Positions 1-8,861 of a DNA stretch of 57,305 nucleotides are shown in pieces (the first letter of the stretch is position 1; each line of letters begins with the position of its first letter). A model generated the notes under the pieces. It was not told the DNA's origin, did not search any database, and worked only from the letters and a program-made list of their open reading frames with translations. The position numbers and the translations under genes are program-made. The stretch covers positions 1 through 57,305 of the forward strand of contig NZ_JAIQUM010000032.1 of the NCBI RefSeq assembly GCF_020075705.1, given 5' to 3'. This DNA comes from Metabacillus rhizolycopersici (lineage in GTDB: Bacteria > Bacillota > Bacilli > Bacillales > Bacillaceae).

Positions 1-938
1 GGTTCTTTACTTGGTTCTTCACTTGGACCCTTACTTGGTTCTTTACTTGGTTCTTCACTTGGACCCTTACTTGGTTCTTTACTTGGTTCTTCACTTGGAC
101 CCTTACTTGGTTCTTTACTTGGTTCTTTACTTGGTTCTTCATTTGGACCCTTACTTGGTTCTTCAGTTTTTCCCGGACCTTGCTCAGATTCCTTTTCTTC
201 ACCCTCTTCTGCTCCTGGACCTTCGCCTGCTCCTGGACCTTCACCCGCTCCCGGACCTTCACCTGCTCCTCGACCTTCACCCGCTCCCGGACCTTCACCT
301 GCTCCTCGGCCTTCACCTGCTCCTGGACCTTCACCTGCTCCTCGACCTTCACCTGCTCCTCGACCTTCACCTGCTCCTGGACCTTCACCTGCTCCTCGAC
401 CTTCACCTGCTCCTCGACCTTCACCTGCTCCTGGACCTTCGCCTGCTCCTGGACCTTCACCTGCTCCTGGACCTTCACCTGCTCCTGGACCTTCACCCGC
501 TCCTGGACCTTCACCTGCTCCTGGACCTTCACCTGGGCCTTTACCTTCACCTGGGCCTTTACCTCCACCTGGGCCTTTACCTCCACCTTTTCCACCAGAT
601 GGTGAAGGGGCTTTCAAAGATGAATAAGAATACATAATTGATTGAAACGTGCGACTATCTACTGAACCTGTAACTGGTAGTCCATGTTGTTTCTGAAAAT
701 ACTTCACACCTCGAACAGTCTTCTTATCGTAATCACCATTAATTTCTCCTTCGTAACTACCGAGGGATTTTAACATTCCTTGAATGACGAATACATCTGG
801 TCCATGGGCTCCTTTGCCGACAGCAAAACTTACAGATGACATCGATAGTAACAGCATGAGGGACAGCACCAAAATGCTAATCCCCTTTCCTAAAACTCTT
901 CCTTTACGAGATTGAATGATTGAATCCCATTTCTTCAT
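1..938 (-). CDS. Secreted peptidoglycan-binding-domain protein with Gly-X and Pro-Ser-Lys-Glu repeats (3' end outside window)
   Basis: The frame opens at the ATG at 938, preceded by a weak AAGGA site, and stays open to the window edge, so the C-terminus is missing. Residues 1-39 look like a signal peptide: Lys/Arg-rich start, a hydrophobic stretch around residues 20-38, and a likely cut after Ser-Phe-Ala. Residues about 40-105 match the PG_binding_1 fold (HGPDVFVIQGML, then a FQKQHGLPVTG motif). From about residue 115 the chain is roughly 125 residues in which every second residue is Gly, built from an 18-bp unit coding GPGAGE or GRGAGE. An acidic linker and a 12-residue repeat (PSKGPSEEPSKE, 36-bp unit) follow to the edge. 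I infer a cell-wall-attached secreted protein. The function of the repeats is unknown. The plus-strand open frames here are shadows of the repeats. Confidence 0.82.
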   Translation of the reverse strand, partial: MKKWDSIIQSRKGRVLGKGISILVLSLMLLLSMSSVSFAVGKGAHGPDVFVIQGMLKSLGSYEGEINGDYDKKTVRGVKYFQKQHGLPVTGSVDSRTFQSIMYSYSSLKAPSPSGGKGGGKGPGGGKGPGEGKGPGEGPGAGEGPGAGEGPGAGEGPGAGEGPGAGEGPGAGEGRGAGEGRGAGEGPGAGEGRGAGEGRGAGEGPGAGEGRGAGEGPGAGEGRGAGEGPGAGEGPGAGEGPGAEEGEEKESEQGPGKTEEPSKGPNEEPSKEPSKEPSKGPSEEPSKEPSKGPSEEPSKEPSKGPSEEPSKE

Positions 939-1205
939 TCAACACACCATCCTTTAAGCAGAAATTTTTTGCGACAAATTTACTATTCCCAAATTTCTAT
1001 TTATATTGTTAAAAGTCTTCAATGTATTTTCCAAAAAAATTATTGTAAATAAAAACAGATTTCATGAAAAAAGACGGTTTTTAATTAAAACATAAGCGCA
1101 AACGCCTTAATCAGCTTCGGACAAATAAGAAGATTAGAATGGTTTTTTGTTTTTTAACTTGGTCTTTAAGAGGACATATGCACAAGAATTTTAACACTAA
1201 ACGAC
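939..1205. repeat. Intergenic region with degenerate copy A of a dispersed repeat
   Basis: No gene is visible between the peptidoglycan-binding gene and the rpsI terminator. Positions about 1088-1200 resemble the repeat best seen at 5633-5795: the opening AGCGCAAACGCCTTAATCAG, then CGGACAAATAAG, and near the end ATGCACAAGAATTTTA. It is plus-oriented, as are the other copies. The rest is AT-rich and carries no feature I can name. Confidence 0.5.
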
Positions 1206-1236
1206 AAAAAGACCCCCAAGCAAAAAGCTTGAGAGC
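1206..1236 (-). terminator. Rho-independent terminator after rpsI
   Basis: On the minus strand CTCAAGC and GCTTGGGG form a stem around a TTTTT loop, and a run of five T follows. It closes the rplM-rpsI unit. Confidence 0.75.
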
Positions 1237-1253
1237 CTTTGAAACGCCAAAAA

Positions 1254-1646
1254 TTAACGTTTTGAGAACTGAGGTGCACGACGAGCGCCTTTAAGACCTG
1301 GTTTTTTACGTTCTTTCATACGAGCGTCACGAGTTAACATGCCAGCACGTTTAAGTGTAGCACGATATTCTGGATCTGCTTCTAATAAAGCACGTGAAAT
1401 ACCATGACGGATTGCACCAGCTTGACCTGTAGTACCGCCACCTGCAACATTTACAAGTACATCGTAGTTACCTGTTGTTTCAGTTAAGTTTAATGGTTGT
1501 TTAATATCTTCGATTAAAGCAGCTGATGGGATGTAATCTTTAATATCACGACTATTTACAACAATACGACCTTCGCCTGGAACTAGACGCACACGTGCGA
1601 CTGAGCTCTTACGACGGCCAGTACCATAATATTGAACCTGTGCCAA
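1254..1646 (-). CDS. rpsI: 30S ribosomal protein S9
   Basis: S9 is a small-subunit protein whose C-terminal tail reaches the P-site tRNA. The 130-residue product has the family length. It carries the N-terminal [14 protein letters not shown] signature, the [14 protein letters not shown] core and the basic C-terminus ending in FSKR, which is the tRNA-contacting tail. It is second in the rplM-rpsI pair, 20 bp behind rplM, with an AAGGAGG site before the ATG. A terminator follows directly. Confidence 0.98.
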   Translation of the reverse strand: MAQVQYYGTGRRKSSVARVRLVPGEGRIVVNSRDIKDYIPSAALIEDIKQPLNLTETTGNYDVLVNVAGGGTTGQAGAIRHGISRALLEADPEYRATLKRAGMLTRDARMKERKKPGLKGARRAPQFSKR

Positions 1647-1666
1647 ATTAATAACCTCCTTAGTAA

Positions 1667-2104
1667 TTATCCGCGAAGTTCGTAAACTTCAGGTTGTTGA
1701 GCTTGGTGTTGATGTTCGCTACCACTGTATACATGTAATTTTTTACCGATTTGACGACCTAAAGAACCTTTTGGAAGCATTCCTTTGATTGCTAATTCAA
1801 GCATTTTCTCAGGATAGTTCGTACGCATTTCCAAAGCAGTTCTTTGCTTTAATCCACCTGGGAAATTACTGTGACGGTAGTAAATTTTATCTGTTAATTT
1901 TTTACCTGTTAATTCAATTTTCTCAGCGTTGATGATGATCACATGATCTCCAGTGTCAACGTGTGGTGTGAAAGTTGGTTTATGCTTTCCACGTAAGATA
2001 GATGCAATTTCACTTGAAAGACGGCCAAGAGTTTGACCAGCAGCATCTACTACGTACCATTTACGTTCTATATTTCCAGCGTTTGCCATAAACGTTGTAC
2101 GCAT
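1667..2104 (-). CDS. rplM: 50S ribosomal protein L13
   Basis: L13 is an early-assembling large-subunit protein. The 145-residue product begins [16 protein letters not shown], which fits the Bacillus L13 start, and contains [16 protein letters not shown] and the C-terminal [12 protein letters not shown] motif. A GGAGGG site precedes the first ATG. The gene has its own consensus promoter and a leader hairpin like the L13 leader known in Gram-positive bacteria. It is cotranscribed with rpsI. Confidence 0.98.
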   Translation of the reverse strand: MRTTFMANAGNIERKWYVVDAAGQTLGRLSSEIASILRGKHKPTFTPHVDTGDHVIIINAEKIELTGKKLTDKIYYRHSNFPGGLKQRTALEMRTNYPEKMLELAIKGMLPKGSLGRQIGKKLHVYSGSEHQHQAQQPEVYELRG

Positions 2105-2157
2105 GTTATTCCCTCCTAGATAATAAATATTAAAATGGTTCTTCTTCTATTTCATAA

Positions 2158-2185
2158 CACGATAAGTTTCCGGGGCTTATTCGTG
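2158..2185 (-). promoter_or_regulatory. Leader hairpin of rplM (L13-leader-like)
   Basis: The minus-strand sequence CACGA-ATAAG pairs with CTTATCGTG (one bulged base) around a CCCCGGAAA loop, in the untranslated leader between the promoter and rplM. An L13 autoregulatory leader is known in Firmicutes. Assigning this hairpin to it rests on position and form; I could not run a covariance model. Confidence 0.5.
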
Positions 2186-2209
2186 GGGTTGAAATACATA
2201 CCATTAGAT

Positions 2210-2238
2210 ATGATATAACTTAAAGCCAATATTGTCAA
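2210..2238 (-). promoter_or_regulatory. Sigma-A promoter for rplM-rpsI
   Basis: A perfect -35 TTGACA (2233-2238) is followed after 17 bp by TATCAT (2210-2215). It lies between truA and rplM, so L13/S9 can be made independently of the ecf-truA genes upstream. Confidence 0.8.
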
Positions 2239-2256
2239 GAAAATGTTACACCTGGT

Positions 2257-2997
2257 TTAGTTGTCATAATAAACTTTCCATAAATATAATCCGTGACCTG
2301 GAACAGTTTTACCACTTAAACTTCTGTCTCGCCCATTTAGAATAGTAGGTATATCCTCAGCATCAATTAAACCTTGTCCTACATCTAATAATGTCCCAAC
2401 AAGAATCCTTACCATATTATACAAGAATCCGTTACCATTAAAACAAAAGATAATTTCTGAACCATCTTCAATCAGTTCAATGGAATTGATCGTTCTAACC
2501 TTGTCTTCAACCACTGTTTTAGCCACGCAAAAACTTGTAAAATCGTGCGTACCGCATAAATGTGTACATGCCTGTTTAATCGCATCCAAATCAAGCTTAT
2601 ATGGATAATGGAGGCTATAATTTCTTGTAAACACATTTTCCATCTTTTGTTGGTGAATTCGATAGCGATATTCCTTAGCAGTTGCGTGATAGCGTGAATG
2701 AAAATCATGATTGACATTGCTAGCATCTAAAATGACAATATCTTCAGGAAGCAAGCTATTTAAAGCATATGGCCATTTCTCAGCAGGAATGGCTAAATGG
2801 GTATCAAAATGGAATACTTGTCCAATAGCATGAACGTAAGCATCGGTTCTTCCAGAGGCATGTATTTTAATTAACTGCCCTTTATGAATCTTGCATAAGG
2901 CTTCTTCGATCTCCCCTTGGATTGTTCTCTTGTTTGGTTGCACCTGATATCCACTAAATCTTGTGCCATCGTAAGAAACAATACATTTTACTCTCAT
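2257..2997 (-). CDS. truA: tRNA pseudouridine(38-40) synthase TruA
   Basis: TruA isomerises uridines 38-40 of the tRNA anticodon arm to pseudouridine. The 246-residue product has the N-terminal YDGTRFSGYQ motif and the catalytic-Asp motif ASGRTDAYVHAIGQV (Asp near residue 53), plus the conserved RILVGTLLDVGQG near the C-terminus. Two ATGs in tandem (3000 and 2997) follow an AGGAG site; the second has the better spacing and gives the usual MRVKC start. The site lies at the stop codon of ecfT, so the two are probably translated from one mRNA. Confidence 0.95.
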   Translation of the reverse strand: MRVKCIVSYDGTRFSGYQVQPNKRTIQGEIEEALCKIHKGQLIKIHASGRTDAYVHAIGQVFHFDTHLAIPAEKWPYALNSLLPEDIVILDASNVNHDFHSRYHATAKEYRYRIHQQKMENVFTRNYSLHYPYKLDLDAIKQACTHLCGTHDFTSFCVAKTVVEDKVRTINSIELIEDGSEIIFCFNGNGFLYNMVRILVGTLLDVGQGLIDAEDIPTILNGRDRSLSGKTVPGHGLYLWKVYYDN

Positions 2998-3006
2998 CAT
3001 CTGCTC

Positions 3007-3804
3007 CTAGGTCCGTAAATAAAGTAGTACTAGCCCTAATGCAACCAGTAAGGTTAAGACAGAAGTGTCAAGCGTCTTCCATTTTAGCTGCCTTAGCTTT
3101 GTCCGCCCTTCTCCACCTTGATAACCTCTTGCTTCCATCGCAGTTGCCAATTCCTCTGCACGTTTAAATGCACTAATAAATAAAGGAACTAGTAATGGAA
3201 CAACTGCCTTCAAACGATCTTTAATAGGTCCGCTTGTAAAGTCAGCCCCCCTTGCCATTTGAGCTTTTGCGATTTTATCAGTTTCTTCCATTAACGTAGG
3301 TATAAATCGTAATGAAATCGACATCATTAAAGCAAGCTCATGCACAGGTAAACCTAATTTTTTAAAAGGAGACAACAAGCTTTCCATTCCATCAGTAATT
3401 TCAATTGGTGTCGTCGTAAGCGTTAAAATGGTTGTCATTAAGATTAAATATAAAAATCGTAACGAAATATAAATCCCTTGCTTTAGACCCTCTTCATATA
3501 TGCGGAAAAAGCCTAAATCAAACAGGATATCCCCTTCCTTAGTTACAATCAGATGGAGAATAAATGTAAATAATATGATCCATAGAATTGGTCTAAGACC
3601 CTTCAGTAAAAAGCGCACTGGTAACTTTGTTAATAAAACAATTAGGAGTGTAAATAACCCCAATACTAAATAAGTCAGTAAATTATTCGCTAAAAACACA
3701 ATAAAAACAAAAGCGAAAATCATGACTAATTTTGCACGTGAATCCATCTTATGAATAAGGGAGTGACCAGGTACATATTTCCCGATGATCATGCTGTCCA
3801 TCAT
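3007..3804 (-). CDS. ecfT: ECF transporter transmembrane coupling protein EcfT
   Basis: EcfT is the membrane scaffold that joins two ATPases to exchangeable vitamin- or metal-binding S-components. The 265-residue product has several hydrophobic helices in its first half. The cytoplasmic part carries both Ala-Arg-Gly coupling motifs (QMARGADF and MEARGYQGG), which dock in the ATPase grooves. The ATG overlaps the ecfA2 stop as ATGA, showing translational coupling. No S-component gene lies in the window, so this is the shared (group II) energising module. Confidence 0.95.
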   Translation of the reverse strand: MMDSMIIGKYVPGHSLIHKMDSRAKLVMIFAFVFIVFLANNLLTYLVLGLFTLLIVLLTKLPVRFLLKGLRPILWIILFTFILHLIVTKEGDILFDLGFFRIYEEGLKQGIYISLRFLYLILMTTILTLTTTPIEITDGMESLLSPFKKLGLPVHELALMMSISLRFIPTLMEETDKIAKAQMARGADFTSGPIKDRLKAVVPLLVPLFISAFKRAEELATAMEARGYQGGEGRTKLRQLKWKTLDTSVLTLLVALGLVLLYLRT

Positions 3805-4667
3805 ACAAGGTCCCTCTCTTTCATAAGAGCCTTTATCTGATTAACAGTTTCATCTATAGTAAGTGGTACCTCTTGAAAGGATAAACCCTTTTCAACTAGC
3901 TGGCGTTGAAATTTCACTGTTTCAGGTAAATCCAGCCCAAGAGTACGTAACCTTTCAGCTTCACTAAAAACTTCCCTTGGAGTGCCTTGCATTTCTATTG
4001 TTCCCTTATGCATCACGATAATTTCATCGGAATATTTAGCCGCATCCTCCATACTATGGGTAACAAGGATAATTGTAAGATTTTGTTCCTTATGCAATTG
4101 ATAAAATAAGTCCATCATATCTTTCCTACCTTTAGGGTCCAAACCTGCAGTTGGCTCATCTAAGACGAGAACATCAGGACCCATTGCCAAAACACCGGCA
4201 ATCGCAACCCTTCGCATTTGACCACCGCTTAAATCAAATGGCGATTTTTGTAGAATCGATTCTGGTAATCCAACAATTTCTATGGTCTTCCTTGCTTTGG
4301 CAATTGCTTCTTCTTCACTCATGCCAAAATTTATTGGTCCGAAGGCAATATCCTTCTCAACTGTTTCTTCAAAAAGCTGATGCTCAGGAAATTGAAAAAC
4401 AATTCCAACTAGGCTTCTTACAACCTTCAGTTGCTTTTGTTTTTTCCCTGCCTCAATTATATGGTCTCCAATTTGGATGGATCCCTTTGTCGGCTTTAAC
4501 AATCCATTCAGATGCTGAAGTATCGTTGATTTACCGGAACCGGTATGTCCAATGATCGATAAATAGGTTCCCTTTTTTACCGATAAATTAATATCATAAA
4601 GAGCAAGTCTTTCTAATGGTGTTCGAGCCTGATAACGATGTTCTAAATTTTTAATTGTAATGTCCAC
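3801..4667 (-). CDS. ecfA2: ECF transporter ATPase EcfA2
   Basis: This is the second nucleotide-binding subunit of the energy-coupling-factor transporter. The 288-residue ABC protein shows Walker A GHTGSGKST (about residues 39-47), Q-loop FQFPEHQLFE, signature LSGGQMRRVAIAG, Walker B VLVLDEPTAGLDP and a switch His in VTHSMEDA. Its 5' end overlaps the end of ecfA1 by 25 bp and its stop overlaps ecfT. It pairs with EcfA1 to form the heterodimeric motor. Confidence 0.95.
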   Translation of the reverse strand: MDITIKNLEHRYQARTPLERLALYDINLSVKKGTYLSIIGHTGSGKSTILQHLNGLLKPTKGSIQIGDHIIEAGKKQKQLKVVRSLVGIVFQFPEHQLFEETVEKDIAFGPINFGMSEEEAIAKARKTIEIVGLPESILQKSPFDLSGGQMRRVAIAGVLAMGPDVLVLDEPTAGLDPKGRKDMMDLFYQLHKEQNLTIILVTHSMEDAAKYSDEIIVMHKGTIEMQGTPREVFSEAERLRTLGLDLPETVKFQRQLVEKGLSFQEVPLTIDETVNQIKALMKERDLV

Positions 4668-5482
4668 AGCTCATTCACCAGACCTTCCTCAGTAAGATGT
4701 TTTTTACAGATTGGAACTCCAGCTTCTCTTAACCTTTTACTCAATATAAAAGGAAATGGTAAATCCAAGCCTATTTTAACAAGCTCTTCATCAAGCATAA
4801 ATATTTCTTCGGGTGTTCCTTCAGCGAACTTTTTCCCACCATTCATAACAATAATCCTATCAGCCCTTGAAGCTTCCTCTAAATCATGAGTAATTGAAAT
4901 AACTGTTAACAACCCTTGACGATTGAGATCACGCACCGTTTGTATGACCTCACTTCTTCCTTGTGGATCCAACATTGATGTCGCTTCATCTAAAATAATG
5001 ATGTCAGGTTGCACTGCTATTACCCCAGCTATCGCTACACGTTGTTTCTGGCCTCCTGAAAGATGATGTGGTTCATGCTCAAGAAAGGCTTCCATTTTCA
5101 CCTTTTTTGTAGCCGATTCGATCCTGTTAATCATCTCATCCCTCGGTATACCATTATTCTCAAGTCCAAATGCAACATCATCTTTAACGGTTGAACCGAC
5201 AAATTGATTATCCGGATTTTGGAATACCATACCAACGTGCTTCCGAACATCCCAAATTGTTTTCTCGGAAAGCTCAATCCCGCACACACGAACGACTCCA
5301 CTAGTAGGAATAAATAATCCATTTAATATACGTGCTAATGTAGATTTACCAGAGCCATTATGGCCAACAATTGCAAGCCATTCACCTTGATTCACATGTA
5401 ACGAAACATTTTCTAATGCAGGCGAGGCTTCTTGATGATAATGGAATGTTACGTTTTCAACATCTATGATTGATTGACCCAT
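4643..5482 (-). CDS. ecfA1: ECF transporter ATPase EcfA1
   Basis: This is the first ATPase of the ECF module. It has Walker A GHNGSGKST (about residues 40-48), Q-loop FQNPDNQFVG, signature LSGGQKQRVAIAG, Walker B IIILDEATSMLDP and the His switch ITHDLEEA. I chose the ATG at 5482 behind an AGGAG site; a GTG at 5485 directly before it is an alternative start. It is first in ecfA1-ecfA2-ecfT-truA and is separated from rplQ by a terminator and about 570 bp of repeat-rich DNA. Confidence 0.94.
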   Translation of the reverse strand: MGQSIIDVENVTFHYHQEASPALENVSLHVNQGEWLAIVGHNGSGKSTLARILNGLFIPTSGVVRVCGIELSEKTIWDVRKHVGMVFQNPDNQFVGSTVKDDVAFGLENNGIPRDEMINRIESATKKVKMEAFLEHEPHHLSGGQKQRVAIAGVIAVQPDIIILDEATSMLDPQGRSEVIQTVRDLNRQGLLTVISITHDLEEASRADRIIVMNGGKKFAEGTPEEIFMLDEELVKIGLDLPFPFILSKRLREAGVPICKKHLTEEGLVNELWTLQLKI

Positions 5483-5507
5483 CACTCGTCTCTCCTAATC
5501 TCTATCT

Positions 5508-5632
5508 AGAAAAGTGCAAGCTCCTTAGTTAGCTCAGGGCACATAAGACACTCATGAAATGAAGGTTACTTTACCTTCATTTTATGAGGGACTTATAACC
5601 CAATAGTGGCTTGGTGCGGAGCAAGACACTGA
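5508..5632 (+). repeat. Dispersed repeat, divergent copy B1
   Basis: The stretch has the same plan as copy B2 directly after it: AGTGCAAGCTCCTTAGTTAG, then CAGGGCACATAAGACAC, a central inverted repeat (GAAATGAAGG pairing with CCTTCATTTT), then GGTGCGGAGCAAGAC. It is plus-oriented and untranslated. Confidence 0.6.
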
Positions 5633-5795
5633 ACACAAAAGCGGAAGCGCCTTGATCAGCCTCGGGCACATAAGACGCTTTTGAATAGAAGGTGTTTTTT
5701 ACCTTCAATTCAAAAGTGGCATAGACCCAAGAGGGGCTAGGCGCTGCGGCTGGATGTCGTGCGCTTATGCACAGTACAAGAATTTTATAATTTCC
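5633..5795 (+). repeat. Dispersed repeat, best-preserved copy B2
   Basis: The copy opens with AAAAGCGGAAGCGCCTTGAT and CAGCCTCGGGCACATAAGAC. A central imperfect hairpin (CTTTTGAATAGAAGGT with ACCTTCAATTCAAAAG) follows, then AGAGGGGCTAGGCGCTG and the end motif TCGTGCGCTTATGCACAGTA with CAAGAATTTTATA. Further copies lie near 1088, 5508, 21628, 51645 and 57056. No open frame is present, so it looks like a small non-coding dispersed element. Confidence 0.75.
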
Positions 5796-5995
5796 TCTAA
5801 CTTAAAGTAAGTTAGAAAGGCTATACTTTCTAATCCCTAAGAAAGCGTAAATGGCTAAACACCTTAGGACAAATTATAAACCTCATGAATAACAGGAAGT
5901 GTAACCCTCCCCACCATTCGCGAGTCGTTAAATGCTAAAAGCTTTAGATGCTAGCACTAGACACTATACTATGTTAAAACCTAAAATAAATCGTA
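5796..5995. other. Intergenic remainder between rplQ terminator and repeats
   Basis: No gene is seen. An inverted repeat CTAACTT/AAGTTAG lies near 5798, and a fragment near 5862-5880 (AAGCGTAAATGG, then CCTTAGGACAAATTAT) resembles the first part of the dispersed repeat. I could not place a convincing promoter for ecfA1 here. Confidence 0.4.
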
Positions 5996-6038
5996 TAAAA
6001 AAAGGGCATTGATCCAGTCTTGCAACTGTCACGCCCTT
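5996..6038 (-). terminator. Rho-independent terminator after rplQ
   Basis: The minus strand has GGGCGT-GA-CAGT pairing with ACTG-GATC-AATGCCC (imperfect), followed by seven T. It ends the S10-spc-alpha transcript. Confidence 0.75.
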
Positions 6039-6054
6039 GTTGTAATAAATGTAA

Positions 6055-6450
6055 TTAAACTAATTCAATAATAACCATTGGAGCACCGTCACCGCGACGA
6101 GGTCCAAGTTTCATGATACGAGTATAACCGCCTTGGCGATCTTCGTAACGTGGAGCGATATCACTGAAAAGCTTTTCTAAAGCATATTTCGGTTTATCTT
6201 TTTCTTGACCTTCTTCAGTTGTAATCGTTACAACCTCAGCAACTTCATTACGTACATAAGATGCAGCTTGACGGCGAGCATGAAGGTCTCCACGCTTTCC
6301 TAAAGTAATCATCTTTTCAACAGTTGAACGTAATTCTTTAGCACGAGCTTCAGTAGTTTCGATGCGCTCACTAATGATCAAATCAGTAGTTAAATCACGA
6401 AGCATCGCTTTACGTTGAGCACTAGTACGGCCTAATTTTCTGTATGACAT
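6055..6450 (-). CDS. rplQ: 50S ribosomal protein L17
   Basis: L17 is a large-subunit protein near the exit-tunnel opening. It has the [19 protein letters not shown] start, the [14 protein letters not shown] motif and the C-terminal [19 protein letters not shown]. At 131 residues it is longer than the roughly 120 usual in Bacillus. The extra residues form an acidic/Lys insert ([13 protein letters not shown]) after RNEVAEVV. It is the last gene of the alpha operon and is followed by a terminator. Confidence 0.97.
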   Translation of the reverse strand: MSYRKLGRTSAQRKAMLRDLTTDLIISERIETTEARAKELRSTVEKMITLGKRGDLHARRQAASYVRNEVAEVVTITTEEGQEKDKPKYALEKLFSDIAPRYEDRQGGYTRIMKLGPRRGDGAPMVIIELV

Positions 6451-6569
6451 GAGATGTCCCCTCCTTCGTTGTATAATGTATGTTTTTTAGAAAAAGTTAC
6501 TTTGCTATTAAAAGAAACATATATTCAATTAAAACATACGAAAACGCTAGTTACAGTTCTAACTAGTCG

Positions 6570-7514
6570 TCAGTCGTCTTTTCGAAGACCTAAACCTAGT
6601 TCTTCTAATTTTGCCTTAACTTCTTCAAGAGATTTACGACCGAGATTACGAACCTTCATCATATCTTCTTCTGTTTTATGAGCAAGCTCTTGTACTGTAT
6701 TAATTCCAGCACGTTTTAAACAGTTGTAAGAACGGACAGAAAGATCTAATTCTTCAATTGTCATCTCAAGAACTTTTTCTTTTTGATCCTCTTCTTTTTC
6801 AACCATAATCTCTGCATTTTGAGCCTCATCAGTAAGCCCTACAAAAATATTTAAGTGTTCTGTAAGGATCTTTGAAGCTAATGCGATTGCCTCTTTGGGA
6901 CCAGTACTACCATCAGTCCAAACATCAAGCATCAGTTTATCATAGTTAGCAACTTGGCCAACGCGTGTTTTCTCTACTTGATAAGAAACACGTGATACTG
7001 GTGTAAAGATTGAATCAACTGGAATGACTCCAATTGGTTGATCTTCTCTTTTGTTTGAAACAGCTGGAGTGTAACCACGCCCACGTTTAGCTGTTAATCG
7101 CATTCTAAAGCTAGCATCTGATGCAAGAGTTGCGATATGAAGATCTGGATTCAGAATTTCAACATCACTATCATGAGTAATATCAGAAGCTTTAACACTT
7201 CCTTCACCTTGAACATCAATTTCAAGCGTCTTTTCTTCATCAGAATAGATTTTAAGAGCAAGCTTTTTGATGTTTAAGATAATCGAAGTAACATCTTCAA
7301 CAACACCTTCGATCGTTGAAAACTCATGAAGTACACCATCTATTTGGATCGATGTTACAGCGGCACCAGGGAGTGAAGATAATAGGATACGACGTAAGGA
7401 GTTACCCAAAGTTGTACCATATCCACGCTCAAGTGGCTCGACAACAAATTTACCATATTTGGTATCATCGCTGATTTCAACCGTTTCGATTTTTGGTTTT
7501 TCAATTTCTATCAT
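6570..7514 (-). CDS. rpoA: DNA-directed RNA polymerase subunit alpha
   Basis: The alpha dimer nucleates RNA polymerase assembly, and its C-terminal domain contacts UP elements and activators. The 314 residues are the Bacillus length. The N-terminal domain runs to about residue 228 ([18 protein letters not shown] assembly motif). An acidic linker follows ([10 protein letters not shown]). The C-terminal domain runs from about 245 ([16 protein letters not shown], then [19 protein letters not shown]). A 179-bp leader with a hairpin separates it from rpsK. Confidence 0.98.
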   Translation of the reverse strand: MIEIEKPKIETVEISDDTKYGKFVVEPLERGYGTTLGNSLRRILLSSLPGAAVTSIQIDGVLHEFSTIEGVVEDVTSIILNIKKLALKIYSDEEKTLEIDVQGEGSVKASDITHDSDVEILNPDLHIATLASDASFRMRLTAKRGRGYTPAVSNKREDQPIGVIPVDSIFTPVSRVSYQVEKTRVGQVANYDKLMLDVWTDGSTGPKEAIALASKILTEHLNIFVGLTDEAQNAEIMVEKEEDQKEKVLEMTIEELDLSVRSYNCLKRAGINTVQELAHKTEEDMMKVRNLGRKSLEEVKAKLEELGLGLRKDD

Positions 7515-7546
7515 CTATAAACCCTCCTTCAAAACGTCGAAACCCC

Positions 7547-7578
7547 GGCTAGACTAAAGAGTTTTATACCGTCTAACC
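7547..7578 (-). promoter_or_regulatory. Hairpin in the rpoA leader
   Basis: On the minus strand GGTTAGAC and GTCTAGCC pair (one G-U) around a 16-nt loop. The 3' edge of the stem is about 20 nt before the rpoA ribosome-binding site. No T-run follows, so it is not a terminator; it could be a processing or translational-control element. This is inference from the sequence only. Confidence 0.35.
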
Positions 7579-7693
7579 GAAATTCCCCATTCAAAAGTTC
7601 CCGAATGTGCACAACAACAAAGTGATTCTGCTAGAACTTATATACTGTATCATAACCCATTATAGACAGGGATACAAAATCTATACAGAAAAA

Positions 7694-8089
<396 letters not shown>

Positions 8090-8105
8090 TTAACCTCCTT
8101 TTACC

Positions 8106-8486
<381 letters not shown>

Positions 8487-8493
8487 TTATAGA

Positions 8494-8622
<129 letters not shown>

Positions 8623-8642
8623 TTAGTAGTACGGAGTGCTAG

Positions 8643-8861
8643 TTATTTAAAACGGTATGTTATTCTGCCACGAGTTAAATCATATGGAGATAATTCTACC
8701 GTTACTTTGTCTCCAGGTAAAATACGAATGAAATGCATGCGAATCTTTCCAGATACATGCGCCAAAACCGTATGACCGTTCTCAAGTTCTACCTTGAACA
8801 TTGCATTAGGCAATGTTTCAATGACAGTTCCTTCTACTTCAATTACATCGTCTTTCGCCAT
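8643..8861 (-). CDS. infA: Translation initiation factor IF-1
   Basis: IF-1 occupies the A site during initiation. The 72-residue OB-fold product starts [19 protein letters not shown] and ends [14 protein letters not shown] set the start at 8861, behind GGGAG and at the conserved MAKDD; the open frame continues upstream only through debris of a pseudogene. It leads into rpmJ-rpsM-rpsK-rpoA-rplQ. Confidence 0.98.
   Translation of the reverse strand: MAKDDVIEVEGTVIETLPNAMFKVELENGHTVLAHVSGKIRMHFIRILPGDKVTVELSPYDLTRGRITYRFK

Noticed and set aside
11..637. Plus-strand open frames of 208 and 141 residues over the repeat tract
   Set aside because: They are low-complexity shadows (Leu-His-Leu or Thr-Phe-Thr-Cys repeats) of the minus-strand Gly-X repeat, which has a signal peptide and a recognisable domain.
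7640..7680. Internal promoter for rpoA at TATAAT near 7661
   Set aside because: The matching -35 position reads TGTATA; not enough to annotate.
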